DNA from: Burkholderia cepacia
GTDB taxonomy: Bacteria > Pseudomonadota > Gammaproteobacteria > Burkholderiales > Burkholderiaceae
Direction: 5' to 3'
Assembly: GCF_001039005.1 (NCBI RefSeq)
Contig: NZ_LDWR01000067.1
Location: 62,001-126,000 of the forward strand
Length of the DNA: 64,000 nucleotides
Below, one piece after another: positions 17,671 through 27,985 of the stretch (within the stretch, counting starts at the first letter, position 1; each line of letters begins with the position of its first letter). Made by a program: the position numbers and the translations under genes. The notes under the pieces were generated by a model. The model was given only the letters and a program-made list of their open reading frames with translations, was not told where the DNA came from and searched no databases.

Positions 17671-18736
17671 GGAAGTGATCGAAACCGTGCAACGTGAGAG
17701 CCAGGGGGGCGCCGGCGGCGTCGCGCCACGCGATCGCGGGCTGCTCCGACGGGGCGGACAACGCGCGTATTGTACCGACTCGCGTGACCGGAACGCCGGC
17801 CGTTGCGCCGGCCGCTTCGACCGCCGCGCGGGCCGCGGCCGGCGCGGTGAAGCACAGCTCGTAGTCGTCGCCGCCCGCCAGCGTGCAGCGGTGCTGCACG
17901 TCGGGCGGCAGCGTCGCGAGCGCGGCCGAGCGCGGCACCGCATCGGCGTCGATCTCGGCGCGCACGTTCGAGCGCGTGAGGATGTGTTGCAGGTCGCCGG
18001 CGAGGCCGTCCGAGATGTCGAGCGCCGCGTGCGCGACGCCCGCCAGCGCAAGGCCGAGCGCGACGCGCGGCTCGGGGCGCTCGAGTGCGCGCCGGAACGC
18101 GGCCGCTTCGTTCGCACCGGCGGCCCATTCGCCGCGTGCGACGCCGAGGCCGGCGCGCGCATCGCCGAGCGTGCCGGACACCCAGACGTCGTCGCCGTCG
18201 CGCGCGGCGTCGCGTCGCAGCGCCGCGTCGGGCGCGACTTCGCCGAAGACGGTCACGCACAGGTTCAGTGGCCCGCTGGTCGTGTCGCCGCCGATCAGCT
18301 CGCAGCCGAACCGTTCGGCGAGCGCGAACAGCCCGTTGCTGAACGCCTCGAGCCATGCCGCATCGGCACGCGGCAGCGCGCACGCGAGCGTGAACGCCCG
18401 CGGCTCGGCGCCCATCGCCGCGAGGTCGGACAGGTTGACCGCAAGCGTTTTGTGGCCCAGCGCGTCGGGCGCGACGTCAGGGAAGAAATGACGGCCTTCG
18501 ACCAGCATGTCCGTCGAAATGGCCAGCAATTTCCCAGATCGGGGTGTGATCAGCGCGCAATCGTCGCCGATGCCGAGCGTCGACGCGCGCGTGCCCTGTG
18601 CCGCGCGGCGCGCGAAGAAGCGTTCGATCAGCGAAAACTCGGAGAGGGCGGCTGGCACGGCGGATGGATCCGATACGGTTGAAGGAACGGCATTGTACGA
18701 GGCGAACGGCGGGTGTTCGTGTACCGTTCTGGACAT
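17660..18736 (-). CDS. thiL: Thiamine-monophosphate kinase ThiL
   Basis: ATP-dependent conversion of thiamine phosphate to thiamine diphosphate. Key motifs are EFSLIERFF at the true domain start, LGIGDDCALI (Mg/ATP aspartates), STDMLVEGRHF, GGDTTSGP and LDISDGLAGDL. From ATG 18736 the protein is 358 aa, about 30 residues longer than usual. A GTG at 18658 would give VPAALSEFSL and the normal length, and a minus-strand GTACAAT lies between the two starts. The shorter form is therefore plausible. It is first gene of thiL-pgpA-pncC and divergent from maeB. Confidence 0.93.
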   Translation of the reverse strand: MSRTVHEHPPFASYNAVPSTVSDPSAVPAALSEFSLIERFFARRAAQGTRASTLGIGDDCALITPRSGKLLAISTDMLVEGRHFFPDVAPDALGHKTLAVNLSDLAAMGAEPRAFTLACALPRADAAWLEAFSNGLFALAERFGCELIGGDTTSGPLNLCVTVFGEVAPDAALRRDAARDGDDVWVSGTLGDARAGLGVARGEWAAGANEAAAFRRALERPEPRVALGLALAGVAHAALDISDGLAGDLQHILTRSNVRAEIDADAVPRSAALATLPPDVQHRCTLAGGDDYELCFTAPAAARAAVEAAGATAGVPVTRVGTIRALSAPSEQPAIAWRDAAGAPLALTLHGFDHFHAD

Positions 18737-18790
18737 TTTTGTCGCGGCTGTCGCACCCGAAACGCCGGTCTGGCGGCCGGTGATTGGCGC

Positions 18791-18796
18791 TACAAT
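18791..18796 (+). promoter_or_regulatory. -10 box of maeB
   Basis: TACAAT 41 bases before the maeB ATG, in the 100-base divergent region with thiL. No good -35 is visible at the right distance. Confidence 0.35.
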
Positions 18797-18836
18797 GCCG
18801 TCGAAGAGTTATTCTAATCCGCCCGTCAAGAGACAC

Positions 18837-21137
<2,301 letters not shown>

Positions 21138-21202
21138 GCAAAAACGAACGCGCCAGGCCGGTCGAACCGGCGTGGCGCGTCGGGCAAAATTGTAAACAAA
21201 AG

Positions 21203-21234
21203 AAAAAAGCGGCGTGCCCGCAATGGGCACGCCG
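21203..21234 (-). terminator. Intrinsic terminator of the minus-strand small RNA candidate
   Basis: Ten-bp stem CGGCGTGCCC / GGGCACGCCG with five-base loop (21210-21234), followed on the minus strand by TTTTTT (21208-21203). No minus-strand coding gene lies upstream, so it terminates a non-coding transcript or acts as a barrier. Confidence 0.75.
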
Positions 21235-21337
21235 TCGGGCAGGGCGCAAACGCGCTTCCCTCAAGCAACAGCAGCATCTCTCACCGCTCCGGGTAGCGAG
21301 CGTGGCAAGGAGGCAGGTCTTGCCATGGAGAAATGCC
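21203..21337 (-). ncRNA. Candidate trans-acting small RNA, minus strand
   Basis: Reading the minus strand, TAAAAT (21349-21344) could be a -10 box with transcription starting near 21337. The first stem is TGGCAAG-N9-CTTGCCA (21325-21303), whose loop and 3' arm read CCTCCTT, identical to the anti-Shine-Dalgarno end of 16S rRNA. A second stem pairs CGCTC (21302-21298) with GAGCG (21289-21285). The 3' end is a textbook intrinsic terminator: GGCGTGCCC and GGGCACGCC arms with a 5-base loop, then six T. The expected size is about 130 nt. The -35 is weak and no known family is recognised; 6S RNA was considered but the central bubble is not evident. Confidence 0.5.
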
Positions 21338-21514
21338 GCTTGTATTTTATCCTGTGCAAGATAAATGTAGTGTAATTTCGGTAAGAAATGCGCAAATCCG
21401 CGCGTCGTCGGGCTTTCGATTCCCAAACGGACATTGATTCGCGCGGCCAATAACGCTACGCTAACGCCTTTGTTGGTCGTCAACTACTTGATTTAACAGC
21501 GGGAACCCTGGTTC

Positions 21515-21946
21515 ATGGCACGCAAGTGGCTCCGCAACGGCGCGCTCGCGTCCGTCTTCGCGATGTTCGCGATGGGTATCGTCGGCACGCCGACGGGCAG
21601 TCTGGTTTCCGCCGCTTACGCACGGGAGGCCGTTTCGGCCGACGTGGCCGCGAGCGGGCTCGATACGATTCCGACCGCCAGTCTTCCGCGCGAGGCCGTG
21701 ACCACGCTGGGCCTGATCGGCGCCGGCGGTCCCTATCCGTACGAGAAAGACGGCGTCGTGTTCGGCAACCGCGAGCGGATCCTGCCGAAGGCGAAGCGCG
21801 GCTACTACCATGAGTACACGGTGCCGACGCCGCGTGCCCGCAATCGCGGCGCGCGCCGGATCGTCTGTGGCGGGCCGTTGCGCCGGATCGACAACTGTTA
21901 TTACACGGGCGACCACTACAACAGTTTTAAACGTATTGTTGAATGA
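21515..21946 (+). CDS. Secreted barnase-like guanyl-specific ribonuclease
   Basis: A 143-aa exported RNase of the N1/T1/barnase superfamily. A Sec signal peptide ends at SAAYA (residue 36). After a linker of about 35 residues the catalytic domain starts at GPYPYEKDGVVFGNRERILP. Barnase-like active-site residues are Glu100 in YYHEYTV, Arg114/Arg115 in GARRIV and His134 in YTGDHYNSF. Cys118 and Cys128 could form a disulphide absent from barnase. The next gene, 7 bases on, encodes a barstar-family inhibitor, the expected partner. The biological target (competitors, eukaryotic hosts, or environmental RNA scavenging) is not evident. Confidence 0.88.
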   Translation: MARKWLRNGALASVFAMFAMGIVGTPTGSLVSAAYAREAVSADVAASGLDTIPTASLPREAVTTLGLIGAGGPYPYEKDGVVFGNRERILPKAKRGYYHEYTVPTPRARNRGARRIVCGGPLRRIDNCYYTGDHYNSFKRIVE

Positions 21947-21953
21947 CTTCGGG

Positions 21954-22529
21954 ATGAATGGCATGAGCGACTCCATCTACGCGCACGATACGGCGACGGC
22001 GGCGGAACTGTTCGCGACCGGCGACGGCAATCTGTTTCAGCGCGTGATCCAACTTCACGCGGCGGCGCAGGCCGGCAGTGCGCCGGAGCAACAGGAAGCC
22101 GAGCCCGGGCTTTCATCGAACGAGGAGCCTATGAGCCTTTTCACGAGCGTGCGACCTAATCTCGTGCAGTCGATCCGCGCGTTCCGCGTGCAGGATCTCG
22201 CCGACGAAGCCACCCGGCTCGGCCAGCATTTCCTGTACGCGTTTTGCGGCGCCGCGCAGTCGAAGCAGGAAGTGATGGAAACGATCGCAACGTCGTTCCT
22301 GTTTCCGAAGCATTTCGGGAAGAACTACGATGCGCTGTACGACTGCCTGACCGACCTCGTCGCGAAGGCCGGCGCGCAGCCCGGTTTCGTGATCGTGCTC
22401 GAAGGGCTGCCGATCGCGCAGAAATTCGACAAGGAAGGGCGCGAGACGCTGCTCGACGTGTTCCGCGAAGCGGCCGAGTTCTGGGCCGAGCGCAAGGTCG
22501 CGTTCCGGGTGTTCTACTCGTTCGCGTAA
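21954..22529 (+). CDS. Barstar-family ribonuclease inhibitor with long N-terminal extension
   Basis: Cytoplasmic inhibitor of the adjacent RNase. The barstar fold occupies the C-terminal part (about residue 95 on): HFGKNYDALYDCLTDL is the family signature, holding the aspartate and tyrosine that fill the RNase active site, and LLDVFREAAEFW forms a later helix. The first 60 residues are unlike barstar. ATG 21954 or 21963 gives about 190 aa; another in-frame ATG at 22131, after GAGGAG with a short spacer, would give a 132-aa form closer to normal size. It is co-directional with and 7 bases from the RNase gene. A strong terminator follows. Confidence 0.88.
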   Translation: MNGMSDSIYAHDTATAAELFATGDGNLFQRVIQLHAAAQAGSAPEQQEAEPGLSSNEEPMSLFTSVRPNLVQSIRAFRVQDLADEATRLGQHFLYAFCGAAQSKQEVMETIATSFLFPKHFGKNYDALYDCLTDLVAKAGAQPGFVIVLEGLPIAQKFDKEGRETLLDVFREAAEFWAERKVAFRVFYSFA

Positions 22530-22558
22530 GCGCGAACCGGCCCGCAGCCGACCCGGAG

Positions 22559-22585
22559 AAAAGCCCGCTTCGAGCGGGCTTTTTT
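22559..22585 (+). terminator. Intrinsic terminator after barstar
   Basis: AAAAGCCCGCT (22559-22569), TCG loop, AGCGGGCTTTT (22573-22583) plus further T, 29 bases after the barstar stop. Confidence 0.9.
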
Positions 22586-22736
22586 GCGTCCGTGCCCCGG
22601 GAGATTTCTGTCGCCGGTCTCATCCCGACGAAGTCCTTTCGTCGCGCCCCTTTTATATGGACAATCGCATCCGTCCCGGACGACTGATTGCGTCGCCGGA
22701 CGACATTCGAACAATCCGAGAGAGGGCCGTATTCCC

Positions 22737-23480
22737 ATGAATCAACCCCGTTTCGCGCCGGGCGTCGTCGCTCGCCGTCCGCGTGCACGCGCCGTTCGTG
22801 CGCTCGTGGTTTCCGCGCTGGTCGTTGCGGCAGGTGCCGTGCACGCCGCGCCGCTGACCCCCGAGCAGACCGTCGACCTGTATCTGGGCATGTTCGTCAA
22901 CGGCGATGCGTCGAAGGCCGCCCAGTACAACGACGCGGTTCGATCACAATACGACGGCAAGGACCCGATCGATACCGATGCGATTGCGCATCTTGGCGAC
23001 GGCATGAAGAAGGAGATGGCCGACGGGATGCTGTCCCGGATGCCGCCGAAGACGCGCGCGGCGCTACGCGCGCCGGTCGATGCGATGGTCACGTCGTATC
23101 TGCGCGCGCTTCAGCGCACGCAGTGCAAGTCGACCGGTTCGACGCAGGCGCCGAACGAATACATCGAAGGCCAGCAGATCGCGACTGTCGCGTTCGAATG
23201 CCGCGTCGCGGATGTGGAGCCGGGGGCGAAGGCGCTGCAGGCACAACTGGGTGGACGCAAGCCGAAGGGCGACAAGGCGATGATCGCCACGTTCACGGCG
23301 ATCTACTCGGGCATGACGCGCATCTTCGACGATGCGCCGATGAACCGGACGGTATCGTCGAAGTTCGACGTTTATGGCACGAACGGCAAGGGCTGGTTCA
23401 ACGGCCGGCCGGGCGAGGTGCTGTCGCCGGTCATCGATGCGCTCGTCGACCCGATTCCGGTGCCGGGCGACGCAAAGTAG
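22737..23480 (+). CDS. Secreted protein of unknown function
   Basis: Not recognised. The 247-aa product has an arginine-rich N-terminus followed by a hydrophobic segment and a Sec cleavage site after AVHA (residue 37). The mature part is mostly helical in character, opening TPEQTVDLYLGMFVNGDASK, which resembles periplasmic domains with a helical start. It has two cysteines (in RTQCKS and FECRVAD) spaced for a disulphide. It has its own upstream region after the barstar terminator and converges on rsmE. The codon use is typical of the genome. Confidence 0.7.
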   Translation: MNQPRFAPGVVARRPRARAVRALVVSALVVAAGAVHAAPLTPEQTVDLYLGMFVNGDASKAAQYNDAVRSQYDGKDPIDTDAIAHLGDGMKKEMADGMLSRMPPKTRAALRAPVDAMVTSYLRALQRTQCKSTGSTQAPNEYIEGQQIATVAFECRVADVEPGAKALQAQLGGRKPKGDKAMIATFTAIYSGMTRIFDDAPMNRTVSSKFDVYGTNGKGWFNGRPGEVLSPVIDALVDPIPVPGDAK

Positions 23481-23499
23481 TACGCGGCAGCGGGCGGGC

Positions 23500-24267
23500 T
23501 TACCACCCGCCCCAGCGCGCCGCGAGCGCCGCGAGCACGGCCGCGCCGGCCGTCTCGGTACGCAGCACGCGGGGTCCGAGCGACAGCGCGGTGAACCCGC
23601 GCGCACGCGCGGCGTTTTCCTCGTCGGGCGACAGCCCGCCTTCGGGCCCGATCAGCAGCGTGACGGGCGCCGCGGGCGGCGTGCCGGGCAGCGACGCGAA
23701 CGGGATGCTCGCGCGCGGCGACAGCAGCAGACGCAGCTCGCCGTCGGCCGGCACGGCCGGCAGCGCATCGAGCCATGCGTTGACGCCGAGCACCGGCGCG
23801 ACGTCGGGCATGCGGTTGCGCCCGCACTGTTCGCACGACGCGCGCACGACGCCGCGCCAGTGCGCAACGCGCTTGTCCGCGCGTTCGCCGGACAGCTTCA
23901 CGACGCCGCGCGCGGTCGACAGCGGCACGACTGCCGCGACGCCGAGTTCGACGGCCTTCTCGATCACCCAGTCCATCTTGTCGCCGCCGGCGATCCCTTG
24001 CGCGAGCGTCACGCGGTAGGGCGGCTCGGCCTCGGCCGGCTCGAATGCATCGATCTGCGCGATCGCGCTGCGCTTGTCGATCTCGACGAGCCGTGCGCGG
24101 TACTGGCCGCCGGTGCCGTCGAACAGCGCAAGCACGGCGCCGGGCTGCAGGCGCAGCACCTGTGCGTGGCGCGCGACGTCGGCCGGCAGCGCAAGCGTGG
24201 CGTCGGCGCGCAATGCCGCGTCGACGAAAAAGCGCGGCACGGCCGCGGTGGTGGTGGCTTCGTTCAT
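23500..24267 (-). CDS. rsmE: 16S rRNA (uracil1498-N3)-methyltransferase RsmE
   Basis: SAM-dependent methylation of U1498 in 16S rRNA. A SPOUT-family C-terminal half carries LLIGPEGGLSPDEE and the knotted SAM site LGPRVLRTETAGAAVL; the N-terminal PUA-like part starts PRFFVDAAL. The length is 255 aa from ATG 24267; another ATG at 24288 overlaps the upstream VOC stop as ATGA and would add seven residues, so translational coupling is possible. It is third gene of speE-VOC-rsmE on the minus strand. Confidence 0.94.
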   Translation of the reverse strand: MNEATTTAAVPRFFVDAALRADATLALPADVARHAQVLRLQPGAVLALFDGTGGQYRARLVEIDKRSAIAQIDAFEPAEAEPPYRVTLAQGIAGGDKMDWVIEKAVELGVAAVVPLSTARGVVKLSGERADKRVAHWRGVVRASCEQCGRNRMPDVAPVLGVNAWLDALPAVPADGELRLLLSPRASIPFASLPGTPPAAPVTLLIGPEGGLSPDEENAARARGFTALSLGPRVLRTETAGAAVLAALAARWGGW

Positions 24268-24284
24268 GCGTGTGGCGATTCCGC

Positions 24285-24701
24285 TCATGCGTCGAGACGG
24301 CGCGCAAGCGCCCATCGGTAGCCGTCGAGATCCTCGATCTGTGCGAACCGGTCGCCCCAGAACTGATCCTGCGGCGCGGACAGCGATTTCGCGCCCGTAT
24401 CGAGCGCGCGCTGCCAAGTGGCGTCGACATCGTCGACGTACAGATAGAACGATTGCGGCGCGGTGGCGTTCGCGCTCTTCGGCGTGAGCGCGGTCGAGCC
24501 GAACGCGCCTTCGGGCGCGAACATCACGATCAGTTGGCCGCGATAGGCCATCTCGACGTGCATGATCGCACCGTCCTCGTCGTGCACGTCGCGCAGCTCG
24601 AAGCCGAATGCGGCCTTGAAGAAATCGATGGCCGCGCGCGCGTTGCGTACGGCCAGGTAGGGCGTCAACCAAGGCACGTTGGCCGGACGTGGATCGGTCA
24701 T
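24285..24701 (-). CDS. VOC (glyoxalase/bleomycin-resistance fold) family protein
   Basis: A 138-aa small metalloenzyme-like protein. It carries the paired beta-alpha-beta-beta-beta units of the VOC fold: WLTPYLAVRNARAAIDFF with FELRDVHDEDG in the first and FYLYVDDVDATWQRALD with FGDRFAQIEDLDGYRWAL-like ending in the second. It resembles the PhnB/YdcC-type subgroup rather than glyoxalase I. AGGAGA precedes the ATG at 24701. It lies between speE and rsmE with short gaps. Its substrate cannot be inferred. Confidence 0.85.
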   Translation of the reverse strand: MTDPRPANVPWLTPYLAVRNARAAIDFFKAAFGFELRDVHDEDGAIMHVEMAYRGQLIVMFAPEGAFGSTALTPKSANATAPQSFYLYVDDVDATWQRALDTGAKSLSAPQDQFWGDRFAQIEDLDGYRWALARRLDA

Positions 24702-24750
24702 CGGTAGTTCTCCTGCGTGGGAAAGCGGAACGGCTCGGCCGCCCGGGTGC

Positions 24751-25608
24751 TCAGCGGCGAGCGCCCAGTGTATCGCGCAGCGCGCAGGGCAGGGCAAAGA
24801 GGGACGCATGCAGCCGCGCGTCGTAGTAGCGCAAGCCCTGCACGCGGCGGGCGGCGAGGCGGTCGTCGATGTCGTGCGCGAACAGCGCGGCCGCATCGAG
24901 CGTGTCGCTCGCGATCGCCATCAGCCACTGCGAGCCGTACAGCGGCACGTGCGCGGACAGCGGATCGACGACCGCGAAGCTCGCGCGCAGGTCGTCGAGC
25001 AGCGCGGCGATGCGCGTCGCATGGAACACGGGCGAGCCGAGGTGCATCGAGATCGCGCCGCACGGCGTGAGGATCCGCTTGAGCCGCGCGTAGAACGCGC
25101 GCGTATAGAGGCCGGCGGCCGGCGAATCGGGCGGCGTGAGGTCGAACACGACGAGATCGAAATGCTCGACGGTCGATTCGACGAAATGCGCGGCGTCGCC
25201 GATCACGACCTCGACGCGCGGGTCGTCGAGCGCCCCCTGGTGCACGTCGTCGAGATAACGGCGCGCCATCCCGACCACCTCGTCGTCGAGTTCCGCGATC
25301 ACGATCCGCTCGATGCACGCGTGCTTGAGCAACTGGCGCGCCGCGCCGCCGTCGCCGCCGCCGAGCACGAGCGCCTTCCTGGGCGACGGATGCGCGAGCG
25401 CGGCCGGGTGCGTCATGCACTCGTGATAGACGTACTCGTCGCCGACCGACGTCATCGGCTGGCCGTCCAGCGTAAACAGGCGACCGAGCTGCGGCGTTTC
25501 CCAGACCTCGATCTGCTGGTGCGGGGATGCGACATGCGCGAGCCGCCGCGCATTCGGGAAGCCGTAGGTGGCGTCGGGCGTAGGGTGAAAGAGAAGCGTG
25601 GTGCTCAC
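24751..25608 (-). CDS. speE: Spermidine synthase SpeE
   Basis: Transfers the aminopropyl group of decarboxylated SAM to putrescine. The length is 285 aa, starting at GTG 25608 (no ATG upstream). Motifs are YVYHECMTHPA, the SAM loop VLGGGDGGAARQLLK, ELDDEVV, and VVFDLTPPDSP with the catalytic aspartate. It is divergent from tkt and heads speE-VOC-rsmE. Confidence 0.94.
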   Translation of the reverse strand: MSTTLLFHPTPDATYGFPNARRLAHVASPHQQIEVWETPQLGRLFTLDGQPMTSVGDEYVYHECMTHPAALAHPSPRKALVLGGGDGGAARQLLKHACIERIVIAELDDEVVGMARRYLDDVHQGALDDPRVEVVIGDAAHFVESTVEHFDLVVFDLTPPDSPAAGLYTRAFYARLKRILTPCGAISMHLGSPVFHATRIAALLDDLRASFAVVDPLSAHVPLYGSQWLMAIASDTLDAAALFAHDIDDRLAARRVQGLRYYDARLHASLFALPCALRDTLGARR

Positions 25609-25870
25609 GGGCGGGGCCGCTGAGGGCAGGCAGTTCTGACGTCTGAATTATAGGAGGCGCGCGGTTTGACGGAAAACCGTGCCGGAACACTACGCGCGGA
25701 CAAGGGAAATGTCAGCCCATCTGTTAAAATGACGAGCTTTGCAGCCCCGTCCGTAGGCTCCGTCCGCTTCGCGTCCGTCAGGCGCCGCACCGCGCGCCGG
25801 GAACGATTGACGCTCGAGCTTCCGGATGCCGCCGTGCCCCCGTTTCCTCGACTCGTTCTCCGGACTCGAC

Positions 25871-27898
25871 ATGACGACTTCGTCTCCCGCCTCCACCACC
25901 CTGATGGCCAACGCGATCCGTGCGCTCGCGATGGACGCCGTTCAGCAAGCGAACTCCGGCCACCCCGGCATGCCGATGGGCATGGCCGAAATCGGCGTCG
26001 CGCTCTGGTCGCGCCACCTGAAGCACAACCCGACGAACCCGCACTGGGCAGACCGCGACCGCTTCGTGCTGTCGAACGGCCATGGCTCGATGCTGCTGTA
26101 CTCGCTGCTGCACCTGACCGGCTACGACCTGCCGATCGAAGAACTGAAGAATTTCCGCCAGCTGCACTCGAAGACGCCGGGCCACCCGGAATACGGGATC
26201 ACGCCGGGTGTCGAGACGACCACCGGCCCGCTCGGCCAGGGTCTCGCGAACGCGGTCGGCATGGCGCTCGGCGAAGCGCTGATGGCCGACGAGTTCAACC
26301 GTGACGGCGCGAAGATCGTCGATCACCACACGTACGTGTTCCTCGGCGACGGCTGCCTGATGGAAGGCATCTCGCACGAAGCCTGCTCGTTCGCGGGCAC
26401 GCTGAAGCTGAACAAGCTGATCGCGCTGTACGACGACAACGGCATCTCGATCGACGGCGACGTCGTGAACTGGTTCCACGACGACACCCCGAAGCGCTTC
26501 GAAGCGTACGGCTGGAACGTGATCCCGAACGTGAACGGCCATGACGTCGACGCGGTCGACGCGGCCATCGCGAAGGCGAAACTGTCGGACAAGCCGACGC
26601 TGATCTGCTGCAAGACGGTGATCGGCAAGGGCGCGGCGACCAAGGCCGGCGGCCACGACGTGCACGGTGCGGCGCTCGGCGCGGAAGAAATCGCGAAGAC
26701 GCGCGAAGCGCTCGGCTGGAAGTGGGAGCCGTTCGTGATTCCGCAGGAAGTCTATGCGGCATGGGACGCGAAGGAAGACGGCAAGCGCGCCGAGACCGAA
26801 TGGGATGCGACGTTCGCGCAATATCGCGCGCAGTTCCCGGCGGAAGCGGCCGAATTCGAGCGCCGGATGGCCAACCAGCTGCCGGCCGACTGGGCCCAGA
26901 AGGCGGCGGCGATCATCGCCGGCGCGAACGAGCGCGCCGAGACGGTTGCGACCCGCAAGGCGTCGCAGCAGGCGATCGAAGGTCTGGCAGCCGCGCTGCC
27001 CGAGCTGCTCGGCGGCTCGGCCGACCTGACCGGCTCGAACCTGACCAACTGGAAGGCATCGAAGGCCGTTCGCGCGAATCCGGAAGGCGCGGGCGTGCTG
27101 CTCGGCAACCACATCAACTACGGCGTGCGCGAATTCGGCATGAGCGCCGCGATCAACGGCCTCGCGCTGCACGGCGGCCACAAGCCGTTCGGCGGCACGT
27201 TCCTGACGTTCTCCGACTACAGCCGCAACGCGCTGCGCGTGGCCGCGCTGATGAAGGTGCCGTCGATCTTCGTGTTCACGCACGATTCGATCGGCCTCGG
27301 CGAAGACGGCCCGACGCACCAGTCGATCGAGCACGTGTCGAGCCTGCGCCTGATCCCGAACCACGACGTCTGGCGTCCGGCCGACACGGTCGAAACCGCT
27401 GTCGCATGGACCCACGCAGTCGCCGCGGATCGTCCGTCGAGCCTGATCTTCAGCCGCCAGAACCTCGCGTTCAACCCGCGCACCGACGCACAGATCGCCA
27501 ACATCGAGAAGGGCGGTTACGTGCTGAAGGACTGGGACGAAGAGATCGTCGCGCGCAAGATCATCCTGATCGCGACGGGCTCGGAAGTCGAGCTCGCGAT
27601 GAAGGCCGTCGAGCCGCTCGCGCAGCAGGGCATCGCGGCGCGCGTCGTGTCGATGCCGTCGACCAACGTGTTCGACCGCCAGGATGCCGAATACCGCGAA
27701 CGCGTGCTGCCGCACGGCGTGCGCCGCGTCGCGATCGAAGCGGGCGTGACGTCGTTCTGGCACAAGTACGTCGGCCTCGAAGGCGGCGTCGTCGGGATCG
27801 ACACGTTCGGCGAATCGGCGCCGGCCGGCGTGCTGTTCAAGTACTTCGGCTTCACCGTCGAGCACGTCGTCGAGACCGCGAAGGCCGTACTGGCCTGA
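25871..27898 (+). CDS. tktA: Transketolase
   Basis: Thiamine-diphosphate enzyme moving two-carbon ketol units in the pentose phosphate and Calvin-type interconversions. It is 675 aa from ATG 25871; the open frame reaches to 25826 but lacks a better start. Motifs are ANSGHPGMPMG, the ThDP-binding GDGCLMEGISHEA and, in the pyrimidine domain, VFTHDSIGLGEDGPTHQ. A TTAAAAT box near 25727 may be the promoter, leaving a leader of about 135 nt. gap follows 87 bases downstream, so the two probably form a carbon-metabolism operon. Confidence 0.96.
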   Translation: MTTSSPASTTLMANAIRALAMDAVQQANSGHPGMPMGMAEIGVALWSRHLKHNPTNPHWADRDRFVLSNGHGSMLLYSLLHLTGYDLPIEELKNFRQLHSKTPGHPEYGITPGVETTTGPLGQGLANAVGMALGEALMADEFNRDGAKIVDHHTYVFLGDGCLMEGISHEACSFAGTLKLNKLIALYDDNGISIDGDVVNWFHDDTPKRFEAYGWNVIPNVNGHDVDAVDAAIAKAKLSDKPTLICCKTVIGKGAATKAGGHDVHGAALGAEEIAKTREALGWKWEPFVIPQEVYAAWDAKEDGKRAETEWDATFAQYRAQFPAEAAEFERRMANQLPADWAQKAAAIIAGANERAETVATRKASQQAIEGLAAALPELLGGSADLTGSNLTNWKASKAVRANPEGAGVLLGNHINYGVREFGMSAAINGLALHGGHKPFGGTFLTFSDYSRNALRVAALMKVPSIFVFTHDSIGLGEDGPTHQSIEHVSSLRLIPNHDVWRPADTVETAVAWTHAVAADRPSSLIFSRQNLAFNPRTDAQIANIEKGGYVLKDWDEEIVARKIILIATGSEVELAMKAVEPLAQQGIAARVVSMPSTNVFDRQDAEYRERVLPHGVRRVAIEAGVTSFWHKYVGLEGGVVGIDTFGESAPAGVLFKYFGFTVEHVVETAKAVLA

Positions 27899-27906
27899 CT
27901 GTATTC

Positions 27907-27936
27907 GCGACGCGCGCCACCCCTCGCGCGCGTCGC
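27907..27936 (+). other. Intercistronic hairpin between tkt and gap
   Basis: Arms GCGACGCGCG (27907-27916) and CGCGCGTCGC (27927-27936) with a ten-base loop and no T-run. It could be a processing or stability element letting gap be expressed above tkt. Confidence 0.45.
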
Positions 27937-27985
27937 ACCGTGAAGCTGCACGAAACGAATTTTTTCAGCCATCAGGAGATAGACC

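Larger units (their letters stand above)
21138..21514. other. Intergenic region maeB-RNase holding a probable small RNA
   Basis: There is no convincing protein gene in these 377 bases. It contains an imperfect hairpin next to the maeB stop (arms ACGCGCCA at 21150-21157 and TGGCGCGT near 21173-21180), a very strong minus-strand terminator (21203-21234), two further dyads and a minus-strand TAAAAT box. Together these form the small-RNA candidate listed separately. The remaining part, 21350-21514, is AT-richer than the genes and should carry the promoter of the RNase gene; no consensus promoter stands out. Confidence 0.6.

Noticed and set aside
21203..21349. 6S RNA identity for the small-RNA candidate
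   Set aside because: Length and terminator could fit, but a long closing stem with a central open bubble is not evident.
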